Source: Bacteroidales bacterium (GTDB lineage: Bacteria > Bacteroidota > Bacteroidia > Bacteroidales > F082). Taken from it: DNA of 64,000 nt. How positions within the stretch are numbered: position 1 is the first letter of the stretch; each line of letters starts with the position of its first letter. The notes below the pieces were generated by a model. It made no database searches. It was not told where the DNA came from and was given only the letters and a program-made list of their open reading frames with translations. The position numbers were made by a program, and so were the translations under genes. The DNA lies in the NCBI GenBank assembly GCA_017651645.1, contig JAGCCO010000013.1, positions 62,001 to 126,000 on the forward strand, given 5' to 3'. Shown here in pieces: positions 24,304 to 33,272 of this stretch.

Positions 24304-25617
24304 ATGCCCAAAGAATCCCTTAACCGCTCGATACTGAAACTGGCGATACCCAACATCATCAGCAACATCACTGTGCCATTGCTGGGCTTCGTCGACATGA
24401 TGCTGATGGGGCATCAGGACAGCATCGCCTACATCGGGGCCATTGGCTTGGGCGGCACCATCTTCAGCGTGATGTACTCCATCTTCAGCTTCATGCGAGC
24501 GGGTACTACGGGCTTCACGGCACAGGCATACGGTGCCAACGACCGTACCGAAATTGCCTATTCACTTTACCGCTCGCTTTGCATTGCGTTGATTGCTACA
24601 GTTTTGGTACTCTCGTTGCAAAATGCGGTTGAATGGCTCAGCATGAAGCTACTCAACGGTAGCGATGAAGTACTGGCCTATACCTCCACCTATTTTCACG
24701 TACGCATCTGGGCGGCTCCAGCGGTGCTCTGCCTCTATGCCTTCAACGGCTGGTACATCGGCATGCAAAACACCACTATCCCCATGATCATCGCCATCTT
24801 GACCAATGTGGTGAACATCATTTTGAGCGTCATCTTCGTCAACGTCATGGGCATGGGTGTCACAGGTGTGGTCTTGGGCACCGTCATTGCACAGTACTGC
24901 GGATTATTGACTGCCGTCATCTTCCTCTTTGCCAAGTTCCGACATCACCTCATCCCCATCCGAAGAGTAATTCTGTTGCAAGCCGACAAGTTGAAGCGCT
25001 TCTTCCAAGTCAACGCCGACTTCATGATTCGCAGCATCCTCTTGGTGCTGAGCATCGCCTTTTTCAATAATCAATCAGCCAAGCTCGGCGACGACATGCT
25101 GGCGGTCAACATGATACTGATGCAATTCTTCTATATCTTCTCCTACTTCACCGACGGCTTTGCCTATGCAGGCGAGGCCTTGGTGGGCCGTTTCACTGGT
25201 GCCCACGATGGAAAGCAACTCCGTCAGACCGTTAAACTACTGTTCCTTTGGGGCTTCCTCATTGCCTTGCCCTTCACAGTGCTTTATGCCTTATTCCCCG
25301 ACTGGTTCATTGGCCTCGTCTCTGACCAGCCTGGTATCATCCCTATGGCTAAACCTTACCATATCTACCTCGCCGCCATCCCACTCATTACCTTTGCAGC
25401 CTTCCTTTGGGACGGCGTCTACATCGGTGCTACGGCAGCGCGTGCCATCCGCAACACGATGCTGATTTCTGCCATCGGCGTGTTCCTGCCCGCCACCTTG
25501 TTATTAATGCCGCGTTTCGGCAACCATGGTTTATGGATAGCATTCCTATTGTTCATGGTGGCGCGTGGCCTTTCCATGACCTTGATGGCGAAAAAGGCAG
25601 TGTATGGGACGAATTAA
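24304..25617 (+). CDS. MATE family efflux transporter
   Basis: 437 residues from ATG 24304. Twelve hydrophobic segments typical of MATE (NorM/DinF-like) exporters: LAIPNIISNITVPLLGFVDM in helix 1, GFTAQAYGAN, the FNGWYIGMQNT segment and FTDGFAYAGEALVGR in the second half, mirroring the first. Exports cationic compounds using a Na+ or H+ gradient across the inner membrane; the substrate is not readable. Bases 25622-25629 downstream form the next promoter. Confidence 0.92.
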   Translation: MPKESLNRSILKLAIPNIISNITVPLLGFVDMMLMGHQDSIAYIGAIGLGGTIFSVMYSIFSFMRAGTTGFTAQAYGANDRTEIAYSLYRSLCIALIATVLVLSLQNAVEWLSMKLLNGSDEVLAYTSTYFHVRIWAAPAVLCLYAFNGWYIGMQNTTIPMIIAILTNVVNIILSVIFVNVMGMGVTGVVLGTVIAQYCGLLTAVIFLFAKFRHHLIPIRRVILLQADKLKRFFQVNADFMIRSILLVLSIAFFNNQSAKLGDDMLAVNMILMQFFYIFSYFTDGFAYAGEALVGRFTGAHDGKQLRQTVKLLFLWGFLIALPFTVLYALFPDWFIGLVSDQPGIIPMAKPYHIYLAAIPLITFAAFLWDGVYIGATAARAIRNTMLISAIGVFLPATLLLMPRFGNHGLWIAFLLFMVARGLSMTLMAKKAVYGTN

Positions 25618-25621
25618 TTTC

Positions 25622-25629
25622 TACCTTTG
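25622..25629 (+). promoter_or_regulatory. -7 element TACCTTTG for the DUF2461 gene
   Basis: TACCTTTG only 4 bases after the MATE stop; 17 bases before ATG 25647. Confidence 0.6.
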
Positions 25630-25646
25630 CAAAAAAATAATCACCT

Positions 25647-26309
25647 ATGGAAGACATCCTCGAATTCTTGGACGCTGTGCTCCACAACAACAACCGCCCG
25701 TGGTTCCAAGAGCATAAGAAGCAATACCAAACGGCGCAGGCCAATTTCAACGCCTTGGCCGAGCAGATCATCGCCGGCGTGCAGAAGTTCGACGACAACT
25801 GCAAAGGCCTGACCTTGAAGGACTGCACCTACCGTTTCTATCGCGACACCCGTTTCTCGCCCGACAAGCGGCCCTACAAGACCCACTTCGGCGTGTTCGT
25901 CTGTCCCGAAGGCAAGAAGTCGATGCTGAGCGGCTACTACTTCCATCTGGAGGCCAAGGAATCGGAATACCTCGGCCACAACATGCTCTGCACAGGGATG
26001 TACATGCCCGACACGGCCATGCTGAAAACCATCCGCGACGAGATCCTCTTCAACGGTGAGCCGTTGGTGGAAGCCATCGCCAAAGCCAAAGGCTTCGACC
26101 TCGATACCAGCCACGCCATGAAGCGTGTGCCCAACGGCTATCCCAAGGATCATCCGCAGGTCGAGCTCTTCAAGCAGCGCGACTGGCTCCTGGTACAAGA
26201 CCTCCCCGATGTACGCCTCTCCGACCCGCATCTCGTTGACTGGGTGGTATCAGAGTTTGAGAAGACCAAGGATTTCTGCCAGTGGCTGAATAGAACCGTT
26301 AGAGGGTGA
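25647..26309 (+). CDS. DUF2461 domain-containing protein
   Basis: 220 residues, the family's full length. Diagnostic segments: LHNNNRPWFQEHKKQY, YRFYRDTRFSPDKRPYKTHF, GYYFHLEAKESEYLGH and KRVPNGYPKDHP, matching the TIGR02453/DUF2461 family. Biochemical role is not established. Own promoter, convergent with the RhuM gene. Confidence 0.9.
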   Translation: MEDILEFLDAVLHNNNRPWFQEHKKQYQTAQANFNALAEQIIAGVQKFDDNCKGLTLKDCTYRFYRDTRFSPDKRPYKTHFGVFVCPEGKKSMLSGYYFHLEAKESEYLGHNMLCTGMYMPDTAMLKTIRDEILFNGEPLVEAIAKAKGFDLDTSHAMKRVPNGYPKDHPQVELFKQRDWLLVQDLPDVRLSDPHLVDWVVSEFEKTKDFCQWLNRTVRG

Positions 26310-26347
26310 TTGTAAACTAAACGGTGCTTTGTCAAAACAATGTTTCG

Positions 26348-27343
26348 TTACTGTTTCGGCAAAGTCTTGATGTTGTCCAAAAAGTCTTTCTCCACTTGAC
26401 TTAAGGTGCGTTGCTGGTATTTTTTGTATTCGGTAGTCGCGTGTTCGATGGCTTGTTGGTGCGACACTTTTCCTGCTCCCTGAAGCAGTTCTTCGCCGCT
26501 CATGCTCAAAATGTTGTCCAAATGTGCCGCCCAGTCTTTCATAGTCATCACCTGCTGTCGTTCCGCTTGTCGTTCAGCAAAGTCCAAATATCCTGAGACA
26601 ATCTGTCCCATGGCCCGCAACTCCTTCTCGTCCAGATAGTTCTTTGCGATGACGGCATCTTTCAAATGCGGTCTGTCACCCTCAAATGTCGTCAATCCCA
26701 TGAATTCCTTTTCGGCATCGGCGCGACTGACAATGACTTCGGCAGCCGTTTGGCCATGCACGGCATAATGAATCTTGTTCTGCACCCGTTTGAAAAACTC
26801 AATGGAAATGTCGGCCTTGGGATTGTAGTCAATGCTCGTGGCATAAATATCAAGCACTTGCCTGTAAAACACCTTCTCTGAAGAACGGATGTCGCGAATG
26901 CGTTCGAGAAGTTCCTTCCAGTAGCCGCCACCACCAAGGTTTTTCAGACGGTTGTCATCGAGGGTGAAGCCTTTGCGGATGTATTCATTAAGCCTTTTGG
27001 TTGCCCATTGACGAAATTGTGTACCACGAAGTGATTTTACACGGTATCCAACTGAAATGATAACATCTAAATTGTAGTAATTGGTCGGTTTGGTAGAAAA
27101 ATCGGAATTTCCGATTTTTCTCACGGATTCCTCTTGCTTCAATTCTCCTTCCTCAAAAACATGCAAGATATGTTCATTGATGGTAGAACGCGATTTGTCA
27201 AACAGTTTAGACATACCGTCTATTGTTAGCCAAACCGTCTCATCTGCCATCTGCACATCTACCTTCACAGCCCCATCATCGGTCTGGTAGATTATCATTT
27301 CCTGTAGAGGATTTAGTTTTTTGTTTTCGTATTGATTTGCCAT
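26348..27343 (-). CDS. RhuM-family protein
   Basis: 331 residues. Full RhuM sequence: QTDDGAVKVDVQMADETVWL, a Fic-type N-terminal-like HTH segment (SRSTINEHILHVFEEGEL), VIISVGYRVKSLRGTQFRQW, YIRKGFTLDDNRL, GQTAAEVIVSRADAEKEFMG and YLDFAERQAERQ. Paralogous to the C-terminal two-thirds of the fusion protein at 8883-10259 but lacking the DinD-like N-terminal domain. Function unknown; the family is accessory and sporadically distributed. A promoter at 27453-27446 predicts a ~100-base leader. Confidence 0.9.
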   Translation of the reverse strand: MANQYENKKLNPLQEMIIYQTDDGAVKVDVQMADETVWLTIDGMSKLFDKSRSTINEHILHVFEEGELKQEESVRKIGNSDFSTKPTNYYNLDVIISVGYRVKSLRGTQFRQWATKRLNEYIRKGFTLDDNRLKNLGGGGYWKELLERIRDIRSSEKVFYRQVLDIYATSIDYNPKADISIEFFKRVQNKIHYAVHGQTAAEVIVSRADAEKEFMGLTTFEGDRPHLKDAVIAKNYLDEKELRAMGQIVSGYLDFAERQAERQQVMTMKDWAAHLDNILSMSGEELLQGAGKVSHQQAIEHATTEYKKYQQRTLSQVEKDFLDNIKTLPKQ

Positions 27344-27445
27344 TACTTACCTCCTTTCTCTATCTCTCTCCACCATCATCTTAGCCTTTTAATATGTCTG
27401 AAAGGGTAATCATAATTATTTGATATCGTTTATGAAATATGGCTT

Positions 27446-27453
27446 CAAAAGTA
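27446..27453 (-). promoter_or_regulatory. -7 element TACTTTTG for the RhuM gene
   Basis: Minus strand TACTTTTG, about 103 bases before the RhuM start codon, leaving a long untranslated leader. Confidence 0.5.
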
Positions 27454-27482
27454 CAAAAAAAATCTCAAACCCCACAAAAAAA

Positions 27483-27502
27483 ACCGAGGCAAACACCTCG
27501 GT
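27483..27502 (-). terminator. Rho-independent terminator after pheS
   Basis: Stem ACCGAGG / CCTCGGT with a 6-base loop CAAACA, flanked by A-run (left) and T-run (right), so it can act in both directions. It sits 24 bases past the pheS stop on the minus strand. Confidence 0.85.
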
Positions 27503-27526
27503 TTTTTTGTCTGAACACAAATCCCA

Positions 27527-28558
27527 TCAAGCCAACTCAAACTGCTCCAAGAACTTCAAATCGTTCTCGAAGAACAGCCTCAGGTCGTTGATGCCGTATT
27601 TCAGCATGGCGATACGTTCCACACCCATGCCGAAGGCGAAACCTGTGTATTTCTCTGGGTCGATGCCGCTGGCGGTGAGGATGTTGGGGTCGCACATGCC
27701 GCAGCCGAGGATTTCAACCCAGCCTGTGTGCTTGCAGATGTTGCAGCCTTTTCCGCCACAGATGTTGCATGAGATGTCCATCTCCGCTGAGGTCTCGGTG
27801 AAGGGGAAATAGGAAGGACGGAAACGCACCTTAGTGCCCTCGCCGAAGAACTCCTGCACAAAGTGGTACAAGGTCTGTTTCAAGTCAGCGAAGGAGACGC
27901 CTTCGTCGATGTAAAGACCTTCAATCTGATGGAAGATGCAGTGGGCACGGGCTGAGATGGCCTCGTTGCGGAACACGCGGCCAGGGGCGATGATGCGGAT
28001 GGGCGGCTGGTGGGTCTCCATCACACGGACCTGCACGCTCGAGGTGTGGGTACGCAGCAGCACATCCGAGGCCTTGTTGACATTGGGTTCCTTGCTGATG
28101 AAGAAGGTGTCCTGCATGTCGCGGGCGGGATGGTCGAGTGGGAAGTTCAAGGCCGAGAACACATGGTAGTCGTCCTCAATCTCGGGACCTTCGGCGATGG
28201 TGAAGCCGAGGTGAGAGAAGATCTCGTTGATATCGCGGCGCACGATAGACAGCGGGTGACGGGCACCCTTCATGTCGGCGGCGGGCATGCTCATGTCGAA
28301 GCCGGCATCGTTGCTGTGCTGATTCTCAAACTTTTGCAGCTGCTCTTCCACCTTGTCTTGGACGACATTCTTCAACTCGTTGAGCTTCATGCCCATCTCC
28401 TTGCGCAGCTCGGGAGCCACGGTCTTGAAGTCGGCGAACAAGGCAGGGATAACGCCTTTCTTGCTCAAATAGGTGATGCGGAAGTTCTCCAAAGCCTCTT
28501 TGCTGTCGGCCTGGAAGTCACGCACTTGGGACAGTATCTCTTCGATTCTTTCTTTCAT
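27527..28558 (-). CDS. pheS: Phenylalanyl-tRNA synthetase alpha subunit
   Basis: 343 residues. N-terminal coiled coil (~residues 1-85) and class II catalytic core: motif 2 region RVFRNEAISARAHCIFHQIE and motif 3 GFAFGMGVERIAMLKYGI. A Cys cluster CNICGGKGCNICK followed by GCGMC in the insertion could bind zinc, as in other Bacteroidota PheS. Charges tRNA-Phe together with PheT, which is not in the window. It starts 12 bases after the isomerase gene and is followed by a strong hairpin terminator. Confidence 0.95.
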   Translation of the reverse strand: MKERIEEILSQVRDFQADSKEALENFRITYLSKKGVIPALFADFKTVAPELRKEMGMKLNELKNVVQDKVEEQLQKFENQHSNDAGFDMSMPAADMKGARHPLSIVRRDINEIFSHLGFTIAEGPEIEDDYHVFSALNFPLDHPARDMQDTFFISKEPNVNKASDVLLRTHTSSVQVRVMETHQPPIRIIAPGRVFRNEAISARAHCIFHQIEGLYIDEGVSFADLKQTLYHFVQEFFGEGTKVRFRPSYFPFTETSAEMDISCNICGGKGCNICKHTGWVEILGCGMCDPNILTASGIDPEKYTGFAFGMGVERIAMLKYGINDLRLFFENDLKFLEQFELA

Positions 28559-28570
28559 GGGAATTATTGA

Positions 28571-29260
28571 TTAATGGCAGCAACTTTTCTCACCGCTTTT
28601 CTGGCAGCCTTTTTCAATCGTAACGGAAATGATGGTGACAGGCTCAACGGGAACGTCATTACGACCAGTCTTCACGGCAGCGATCTTGTCGACCACATCA
28701 AGGCCTTCTGTCACTTCGCCGAACACGGTGTAGTCGCCATCGAGATGCGGTGTGCCACCTACGGTCTTGTAGGCCTGACGCTGTTTGGCCGATAACACTT
28801 TGCCAGAACGGTTTTCAAACATATCCAACCATTTGTCGTCGTACACCTTGCCTTGCACGATGTAGAACTGCGAACCGCTGGAGGCTTTCTTGGGATTCAC
28901 TTGGTCACCTTGTCGGGCAGCAGCAAGAGCACCTTTCTTGTGGAAATGGTTGTCCTTGAACTCGGCAGGGACGGTGTAGCCTGGATCGAGACGACCATCA
29001 GCGTTCTGCCCGCCTTGGATCATGAACTGGCTGATGACGCGATGGAACGGTGAGCCGTTGTACCAACCTTCATTTACCAACTTGATGAAGTTGTCGCGGT
29101 GCTGCGGGGTGTCGTTATAAAGTTTGGCTTTAATCGTTCCCATGCTTGTCTTGATGACGACGACGGTTTCTTTGTTTGCTGAGCATGTCGATGCATCTTT
29201 CTGTTGTGCCGAGCAGGTCAGTCCTGCAATAATCAAAGCGGCTAAAATCAATTTCTTCAT
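28571..29260 (-). CDS. Exported cyclophilin-type peptidyl-prolyl isomerase
   Basis: 229 residues from ATG 29260, giving the signal MKKLILAALIIAGLTCSA. The cyclophilin core follows: TSMGTIKAKLYNDTPQHRDN, NEGWYNGSPFHRVISQFMIQ with the catalytic Arg, GGQNADGR, SSGSQFYIVQGK and HLDGDYTVFGEVTEGLDVVD. Catalyses cis-trans isomerisation at proline in the periplasm. A Cys-rich tail (KSGEKSCCH) is unusual and could bind metal. Upstream gene of pheS in a two-gene unit. Confidence 0.92.
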   Translation of the reverse strand: MKKLILAALIIAGLTCSAQQKDASTCSANKETVVVIKTSMGTIKAKLYNDTPQHRDNFIKLVNEGWYNGSPFHRVISQFMIQGGQNADGRLDPGYTVPAEFKDNHFHKKGALAAARQGDQVNPKKASSGSQFYIVQGKVYDDKWLDMFENRSGKVLSAKQRQAYKTVGGTPHLDGDYTVFGEVTEGLDVVDKIAAVKTGRNDVPVEPVTIISVTIEKGCQKSGEKSCCH

Positions 29261-29275
29261 ATTTCGTAAATTTAA

Positions 29276-29354
29276 AGATTCAAGATTCAAAGATTTAAAA
29301 TTTCAAATTATTCCTCAATCTGCATTCAGCATTCCTAATTCCTCATTCATTCAC
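29276..29354. repeat. Heptameric array between DUF4270 and isomerase genes
   Basis: AGATTCA, AGATTCA then looser A/T-rich units, followed by CATTCAG, CATTCCT, AATTCCT, CATTCAT. The DUF4270 stop codon (29343-29345) falls inside it. Same 7-base period and CATTCAG word as the array at 46072-46144. Confidence 0.6.
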
Positions 29355-30692
29355 AATGGAATAGGTCACTTCAAGCCTTATCTTCTCTCCAACAGGGGCA
29401 TTCGGGCCGTTGATAACGAGGCGTTGGGCTCCGTAGGATGCACCATTGATACCCATACTGATACCCATATTTTCCTTTTTCTCCATAATGATGCTCTGAA
29501 CGTATTCGGAAATCCTGAAAGTCACGGATTGCTTACTTGAGCTGTATGAACCACCGAAGTAATTGCTGCCTTCATAATAATCGGGTAGGAGATAGGTGGT
29601 GCTATCGGCATTGAAACCAATAAGAGAATAGGCAGAAGGCGCTTTGTAGATGGAATCTGTGGCCACTGCAGAGGCTGGCAATATCAGCTTTGCCTCGTTT
29701 ATGACAAGATGGCCGTCGGAGATTGTATCCGTCCAACGTGTAAGGTTGGGGAATTTGATCCATACCTTCACACCGCCCATAGCTTGCAGATAGACCTCCT
29801 CTTGTCCTAAGGATGTTTGATCATCGATTATTTGACTGACGAAATTCTGACTTCCTTGTGTGTAGTCGTGGTCAATATGATTGAAATAAGCATCCGATGA
29901 GGTCACATAAAAGTTGTAACGCATGGGCTTTTCAGGAGTGGCAGCATCATGGTAGTATAGCTGAAGCAGTGAATATGTGTTGTTAGTCAGGTTGATGTAG
30001 GTGATGGCGCCATTCGTGGTCACAGGGTCACAAATCAGATAAAGCCCCTTGAATTGTTGTTTGAAGAGGTCGGGGCGCGAATAAGCCGACGTGTCAAGGG
30101 TCATGAGATATTGCCCCAGCTCCTGGCTCAAGGGAATGCGGATAATGGGTTGTGACACGGTGTCGGTGCCGATAATGTACGACTCGGTTCGGGGATGCGG
30201 ACGGAACTGATGGCCATTGGCATGGTCGGTAATGCCTGTTGCCACAGTTGTAAAATTGTAATAGGTCTTTTGTGTCGACAGCGTATCCGTCAGTTCGTAT
30301 GCGCGAACCGTCTGCAATGTAGTCGTGTCGCCATAATATCCTGAGATGCAAAGTTGCAGCACCAGAGAGTCCATCACCGGGTTGCTACCGAAGCTCTGAC
30401 CGGCCACCGAAGGACGGAATTGGGTATAGAATCCAGCTTCTGAAGTACCGAAGACAGGGTCTTTCATGGCACCCAACAAAGCGTTGACGGCGTTACCAGT
30501 GGCGACGGAGTCAAGATAGGAATGGCAAAGCACCTCTACCGTGTCGGTATGGTAGACGCCGATGTAGTTATCGCCCGAGATCAGGTTGTTGCCGATGGTT
30601 TCAGGGGATTTCTTGCAAGAAGCAAAGGCCAAAACCAACGTGCCAATCATTAACGCTATAAAAGTTCGAGCGGTTGAATGATGTGTTTTCAT
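29343..30692 (-). CDS. DUF4270 family lipoprotein
   Basis: 449 residues. Lipoprotein signal ending LAFASC (Cys26), then a beta-rich DUF4270 domain with characteristic blocks: DTVEVLCHSYLDSVATGNAV, GAMKDPVFGTSEAGFYTQFR, a long central region and C-terminal YVQSIIMEKKENMGISM. This family is specific to Bacteroidota, exported, of unknown role. It follows the glycogen synthase gene by 54 bases on the same strand, an arrangement I recall as common in this order. Its stop codon is inside a heptameric array. Confidence 0.9.
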   Translation of the reverse strand: MKTHHSTARTFIALMIGTLVLAFASCKKSPETIGNNLISGDNYIGVYHTDTVEVLCHSYLDSVATGNAVNALLGAMKDPVFGTSEAGFYTQFRPSVAGQSFGSNPVMDSLVLQLCISGYYGDTTTLQTVRAYELTDTLSTQKTYYNFTTVATGITDHANGHQFRPHPRTESYIIGTDTVSQPIIRIPLSQELGQYLMTLDTSAYSRPDLFKQQFKGLYLICDPVTTNGAITYINLTNNTYSLLQLYYHDAATPEKPMRYNFYVTSSDAYFNHIDHDYTQGSQNFVSQIIDDQTSLGQEEVYLQAMGGVKVWIKFPNLTRWTDTISDGHLVINEAKLILPASAVATDSIYKAPSAYSLIGFNADSTTYLLPDYYEGSNYFGGSYSSSKQSVTFRISEYVQSIIMEKKENMGISMGINGASYGAQRLVINGPNAPVGEKIRLEVTYSIVNE

Positions 30693-30746
30693 CAGATTGA
30701 AAATTGTTGAGATTATTCGTTGTGAGATAACTCAAAAATACGGTCC

Positions 30747-31571
30747 TTATTGTTTTTGGAGAATGGTGTCATAAAAATCGTTGCAAGCCTGAGCGTAATG
30801 CACCTGTTCTTGATACGAGAGGACGGGCTTCTTGACCGTCTGCAGATGAGCTGCAATCTCGGGATGCAAATGCTCGGTGCTCACCACAATGCCGTCGGAA
30901 TAGTCGATGGCAGCTTTGGTCAGGTTGACGTAGTTGGCCTCCTTGAAGTACTTGAGGTCTTTCGCGTTCATGCCTTGAAGCTTCATTTTCTTGTCGAAGC
31001 CCGCTTTGAATGTCTCTGTGAAGCCATCGTCATAAATCGAATAGACTATTTTCGACTCGTTGAACAAAGGATTGTCCCTCACATTCATGGCGCGCTTGAT
31101 GTAGACAGGCATCAATGCCGAAATCCAGCCATGACAGTGGATGACATCAGGTGACCAGTTGAGTTTCTTCACCGTCTCGATGACGCCACGGGTAAAGAAG
31201 ACACAACGGCTGTCGTTGTCATCGCAAAACTCGCCCTTTTCGTCATACATCAGGTATTTCTTCTTCGTGAAGAAGTCATCGTTGTCGATAAAATAGATCT
31301 GCATCCTCGCCTTCTGGATGGAGGCCACCTTGATGATGAGCGGGTGGTCCGTGTCGTTGATGATGAGGTTCATACCCGAGAGGCGGATCACCTCGTGGAG
31401 CTGGTTGCGGCGCTCGTTGATGACACCGTAGCGCGGCATGAAGATGCGGATTTCCTTACCGCTTTCTTGAGTGGCCTGTGGCAGATAGCGACCGATGAGG
31501 CTCATCGGGGTCTCCGGCAGATAGGGTGCGATTTCCTGATGGACGAATAGTACTCTTGTCTTGCTAGTCAT
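30747..31571 (-). CDS. Glycogen/starch synthase, short GT5-type
   Basis: 274 residues, containing only the N-terminal Rossmann half of a GT5 synthase: RVLFVHQEIAPYLPETPMS, IFMPRYGVINERRNQLHEVI, VIHCHGWISALMPVYIKR. The C-terminal ADP-glucose-binding half of canonical GlgA is absent. This short form is typical of Bacteroidales rather than a local truncation. Whether it is catalytic alone is uncertain. Divergent from meaB with a shared promoter region. Confidence 0.82.
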   Translation of the reverse strand: MTSKTRVLFVHQEIAPYLPETPMSLIGRYLPQATQESGKEIRIFMPRYGVINERRNQLHEVIRLSGMNLIINDTDHPLIIKVASIQKARMQIYFIDNDDFFTKKKYLMYDEKGEFCDDNDSRCVFFTRGVIETVKKLNWSPDVIHCHGWISALMPVYIKRAMNVRDNPLFNESKIVYSIYDDGFTETFKAGFDKKMKLQGMNAKDLKYFKEANYVNLTKAAIDYSDGIVVSTEHLHPEIAAHLQTVKKPVLSYQEQVHYAQACNDFYDTILQKQ

Positions 31572-31595
31572 GGGCGTTAGTTTGCTTAGAAACTA

Positions 31596-31654
31596 CAAAA
31601 TTACGCATTTTTTTTGGAATAACGCAACAAAAAATGATAATATCATTACTTTTG
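31596..31654. promoter_or_regulatory. Divergent promoters: glycogen synthase (-) and meaB (+)
   Basis: Minus strand TAATTTTG at 31603-31596, 25 bases before the synthase start; plus strand TACTTTTG at 31647-31654, 33 bases before the meaB ATG. Confidence 0.55.
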
Positions 31655-31686
31655 CAACTTAAAACCGCATAACTCACCTGCCCGCT

Positions 31687-32805
31687 ATGGAATACGAACA
31701 CTTTGAAAATCAGGAACATGAATGGGAATCCAACCTCAAGGTCACTGAAGGCGTGGAAGGTCCCATCCAAGTCAACCCGAACGCTTTGGAGCGCATGAAA
31801 CGCAACCACCAGCAGCTGATGCCGCTGGATTGGTATGTCGACGGCATCCTCAAAGGCGACCGTGTGACGCTCAGCAAGGCTATCACCTTGGTGGAGAGCG
31901 CCCTGCCCAAGCATCAGGAGCTGGCACAACAAATCATAGCGGCTTGTCTGCCCCACGCGGGAAAGGCTTTGCGTTTGGGTATCACCGGTGTTCCTGGAGC
32001 GGGCAAGAGCACCTTCATCGAGGCTTTGGGCGTGCATCTCTGCAACAAAGGACAGAAGCTTGCAGTGTTGGCCATCGACCCATCGAGCCAACGTTCCAAG
32101 GGCAGCATTTTGGGCGACAAGACGCGCATGGAAACGCTTTCCGTGCATCCCAATGCTTACATCCGTCCCTCGGCCTCGGCGGGCACCTTGGGCGGTGTGG
32201 CACGCAAGACAAGGGAAACCATCATCCTTTGTGAAGCAGCGGGGTATGATACCATCTTTGTGGAGACCGTGGGCGTAGGCCAGTCAGAAACGGCAGTGCA
32301 TTCCATGGTCGATTTCTTCCTGCTCATATTAATCAGCGGCGCAGGCGACGAACTGCAAGGCATCAAGCGCGGCATCATGGAGATGGCCGACGGCATCGCG
32401 GTGAACAAGGCCGACGGCGACAATGTGATGCGCGCCAACCGCGCCGCCGCCGAATGCCGCAACGCTTTGCACCTCTTCCCCTTGCCCGAGTCGGGCCAAG
32501 AGACCAAGGTGATGACCTGCTCTGCCCTGACGGGCTTCCAAATCGACGAAGTTTGGCAGATGGTTGCCGACCATGTTCAAGCTATCCGCGACAACGGCTA
32601 TCTTTATAAAAAACGCGCCCAACAAGATGTGCAAATGATGTACGACTCGATGGACAGCGCCTTGAAAAACGATTTCTACCAGAACCAACTGGTGGCCGAC
32701 CTTTTGCCTTTGGTCGAAGCCGATGTGCGCGGCCAGCGCATGAGCGCGTATATTGGAGCGCAGAAATTATTGGATGCTTATTTTAATATGCTGAAGAGGG
32801 AATAA
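31687..32805 (+). CDS. meaB: Methylmalonyl-CoA mutase-associated GTPase MeaB
   Basis: 372 residues. G3E-family P-loop GTPase: Walker A GVPGAGKST (~residue 100), AIDPSS, the switch ETVGVGQSE, and base-specificity NKADGDN. N-terminal helical region ~residues 1-90 and C-terminal dimerisation arm MSAYIGAQKLLDAYF. MeaB gates B12 cofactor loading and protects methylmalonyl-CoA mutase, which implies a propionate/succinate pathway elsewhere in the genome; mutase genes are not adjacent here. Followed by a perfect palindrome. Confidence 0.93.
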   Translation: MEYEHFENQEHEWESNLKVTEGVEGPIQVNPNALERMKRNHQQLMPLDWYVDGILKGDRVTLSKAITLVESALPKHQELAQQIIAACLPHAGKALRLGITGVPGAGKSTFIEALGVHLCNKGQKLAVLAIDPSSQRSKGSILGDKTRMETLSVHPNAYIRPSASAGTLGGVARKTRETIILCEAAGYDTIFVETVGVGQSETAVHSMVDFFLLILISGAGDELQGIKRGIMEMADGIAVNKADGDNVMRANRAAAECRNALHLFPLPESGQETKVMTCSALTGFQIDEVWQMVADHVQAIRDNGYLYKKRAQQDVQMMYDSMDSALKNDFYQNQLVADLLPLVEADVRGQRMSAYIGAQKLLDAYFNMLKRE

Positions 32806-32810
32806 CATCG

Positions 32811-32838
32811 GTAGAGACGTAGCGCGCTACGTCTCTAC
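32811..32838. repeat. Perfect 28-base palindrome between meaB and the next gene
   Basis: Arms GTAGAGACGTAGCG / CGCTACGTCTCTAC with no loop. It lies 5 bases after the meaB stop and can form a stem in RNA from either strand, so it could terminate both converging genes, although no U-run follows. Outer arm GTAGAGACG is shared with 63409-63438. Confidence 0.85.
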
Positions 32839-32846
32839 AAAATGCA

Positions 32847-33083
32847 TTATTCCAACATATTCCTGTATTCCTCCGCTTTCGCCTCATCCCCATTGAGGGC
32901 ATACAATTCGCTAAGGTTCCGGCAGACTTCTTCGCGCACATGTTCCTCGGCCTCCGTGAAAGGCCCTTCGCCCAGTTTTTCGAGCACGCGCTCGTATTCA
33001 TCAATCAATTCCATACCTTCCTCGCCGTTCGACTCCATCGTCTTGGCGTTGTTGAAGGCAATCATCCAGTCTTTTAATGCCAT
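32847..33083 (-). CDS. Small uncharacterised acidic helical protein
   Basis: 78 residues from ATG 33083 (longer in-frame starts add a hydrophobic stretch unlikely to be real). Sequence is helical and acidic: LKDWMIAFNNAKTMESNGEE, EEHVREEVCRNLSELYALNG and AKAEEYRNMLE, suggestive of a TPR-like two-helix repeat. No family recognised. Codon usage and the lack of competing frames support it as real; role unknown. Confidence 0.6.
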   Translation of the reverse strand: MALKDWMIAFNNAKTMESNGEEGMELIDEYERVLEKLGEGPFTEAEEHVREEVCRNLSELYALNGDEAKAEEYRNMLE

Positions 33084-33183
33084 TTTTTTTGCTTTTGTTA
33101 TCGCAAAAGTAGGAAAAAACCATGGATTCAAAGGAAAAAACAGCATTTATTCTTCTTTTGAATTGGAATGATGGAATAATTAC

Positions 33184-33191
33184 TATCTTTG
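33184..33191 (+). promoter_or_regulatory. -7 element TATCTTTG for glnA
   Basis: TATCTTTG followed by an ~80-base A/T-rich leader (33192-33272) with loosely repeated TCTTAAA and TCTTTAAA words before ATG 33273. Confidence 0.6.
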
Positions 33192-33272
33192 CGCAAATTC
33201 TTTGAATTTAAAATTTTGAAATGCGTAGCATTCGACGAAGTCAATCTTAAATCTTTAAATCAATAAATCGTA

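Noticed and set aside
30747..31571. Glycogen synthase as a truncated pseudogene
   Set aside because: The short single-domain form is usual in this order, and the frame, promoter and stop are intact.
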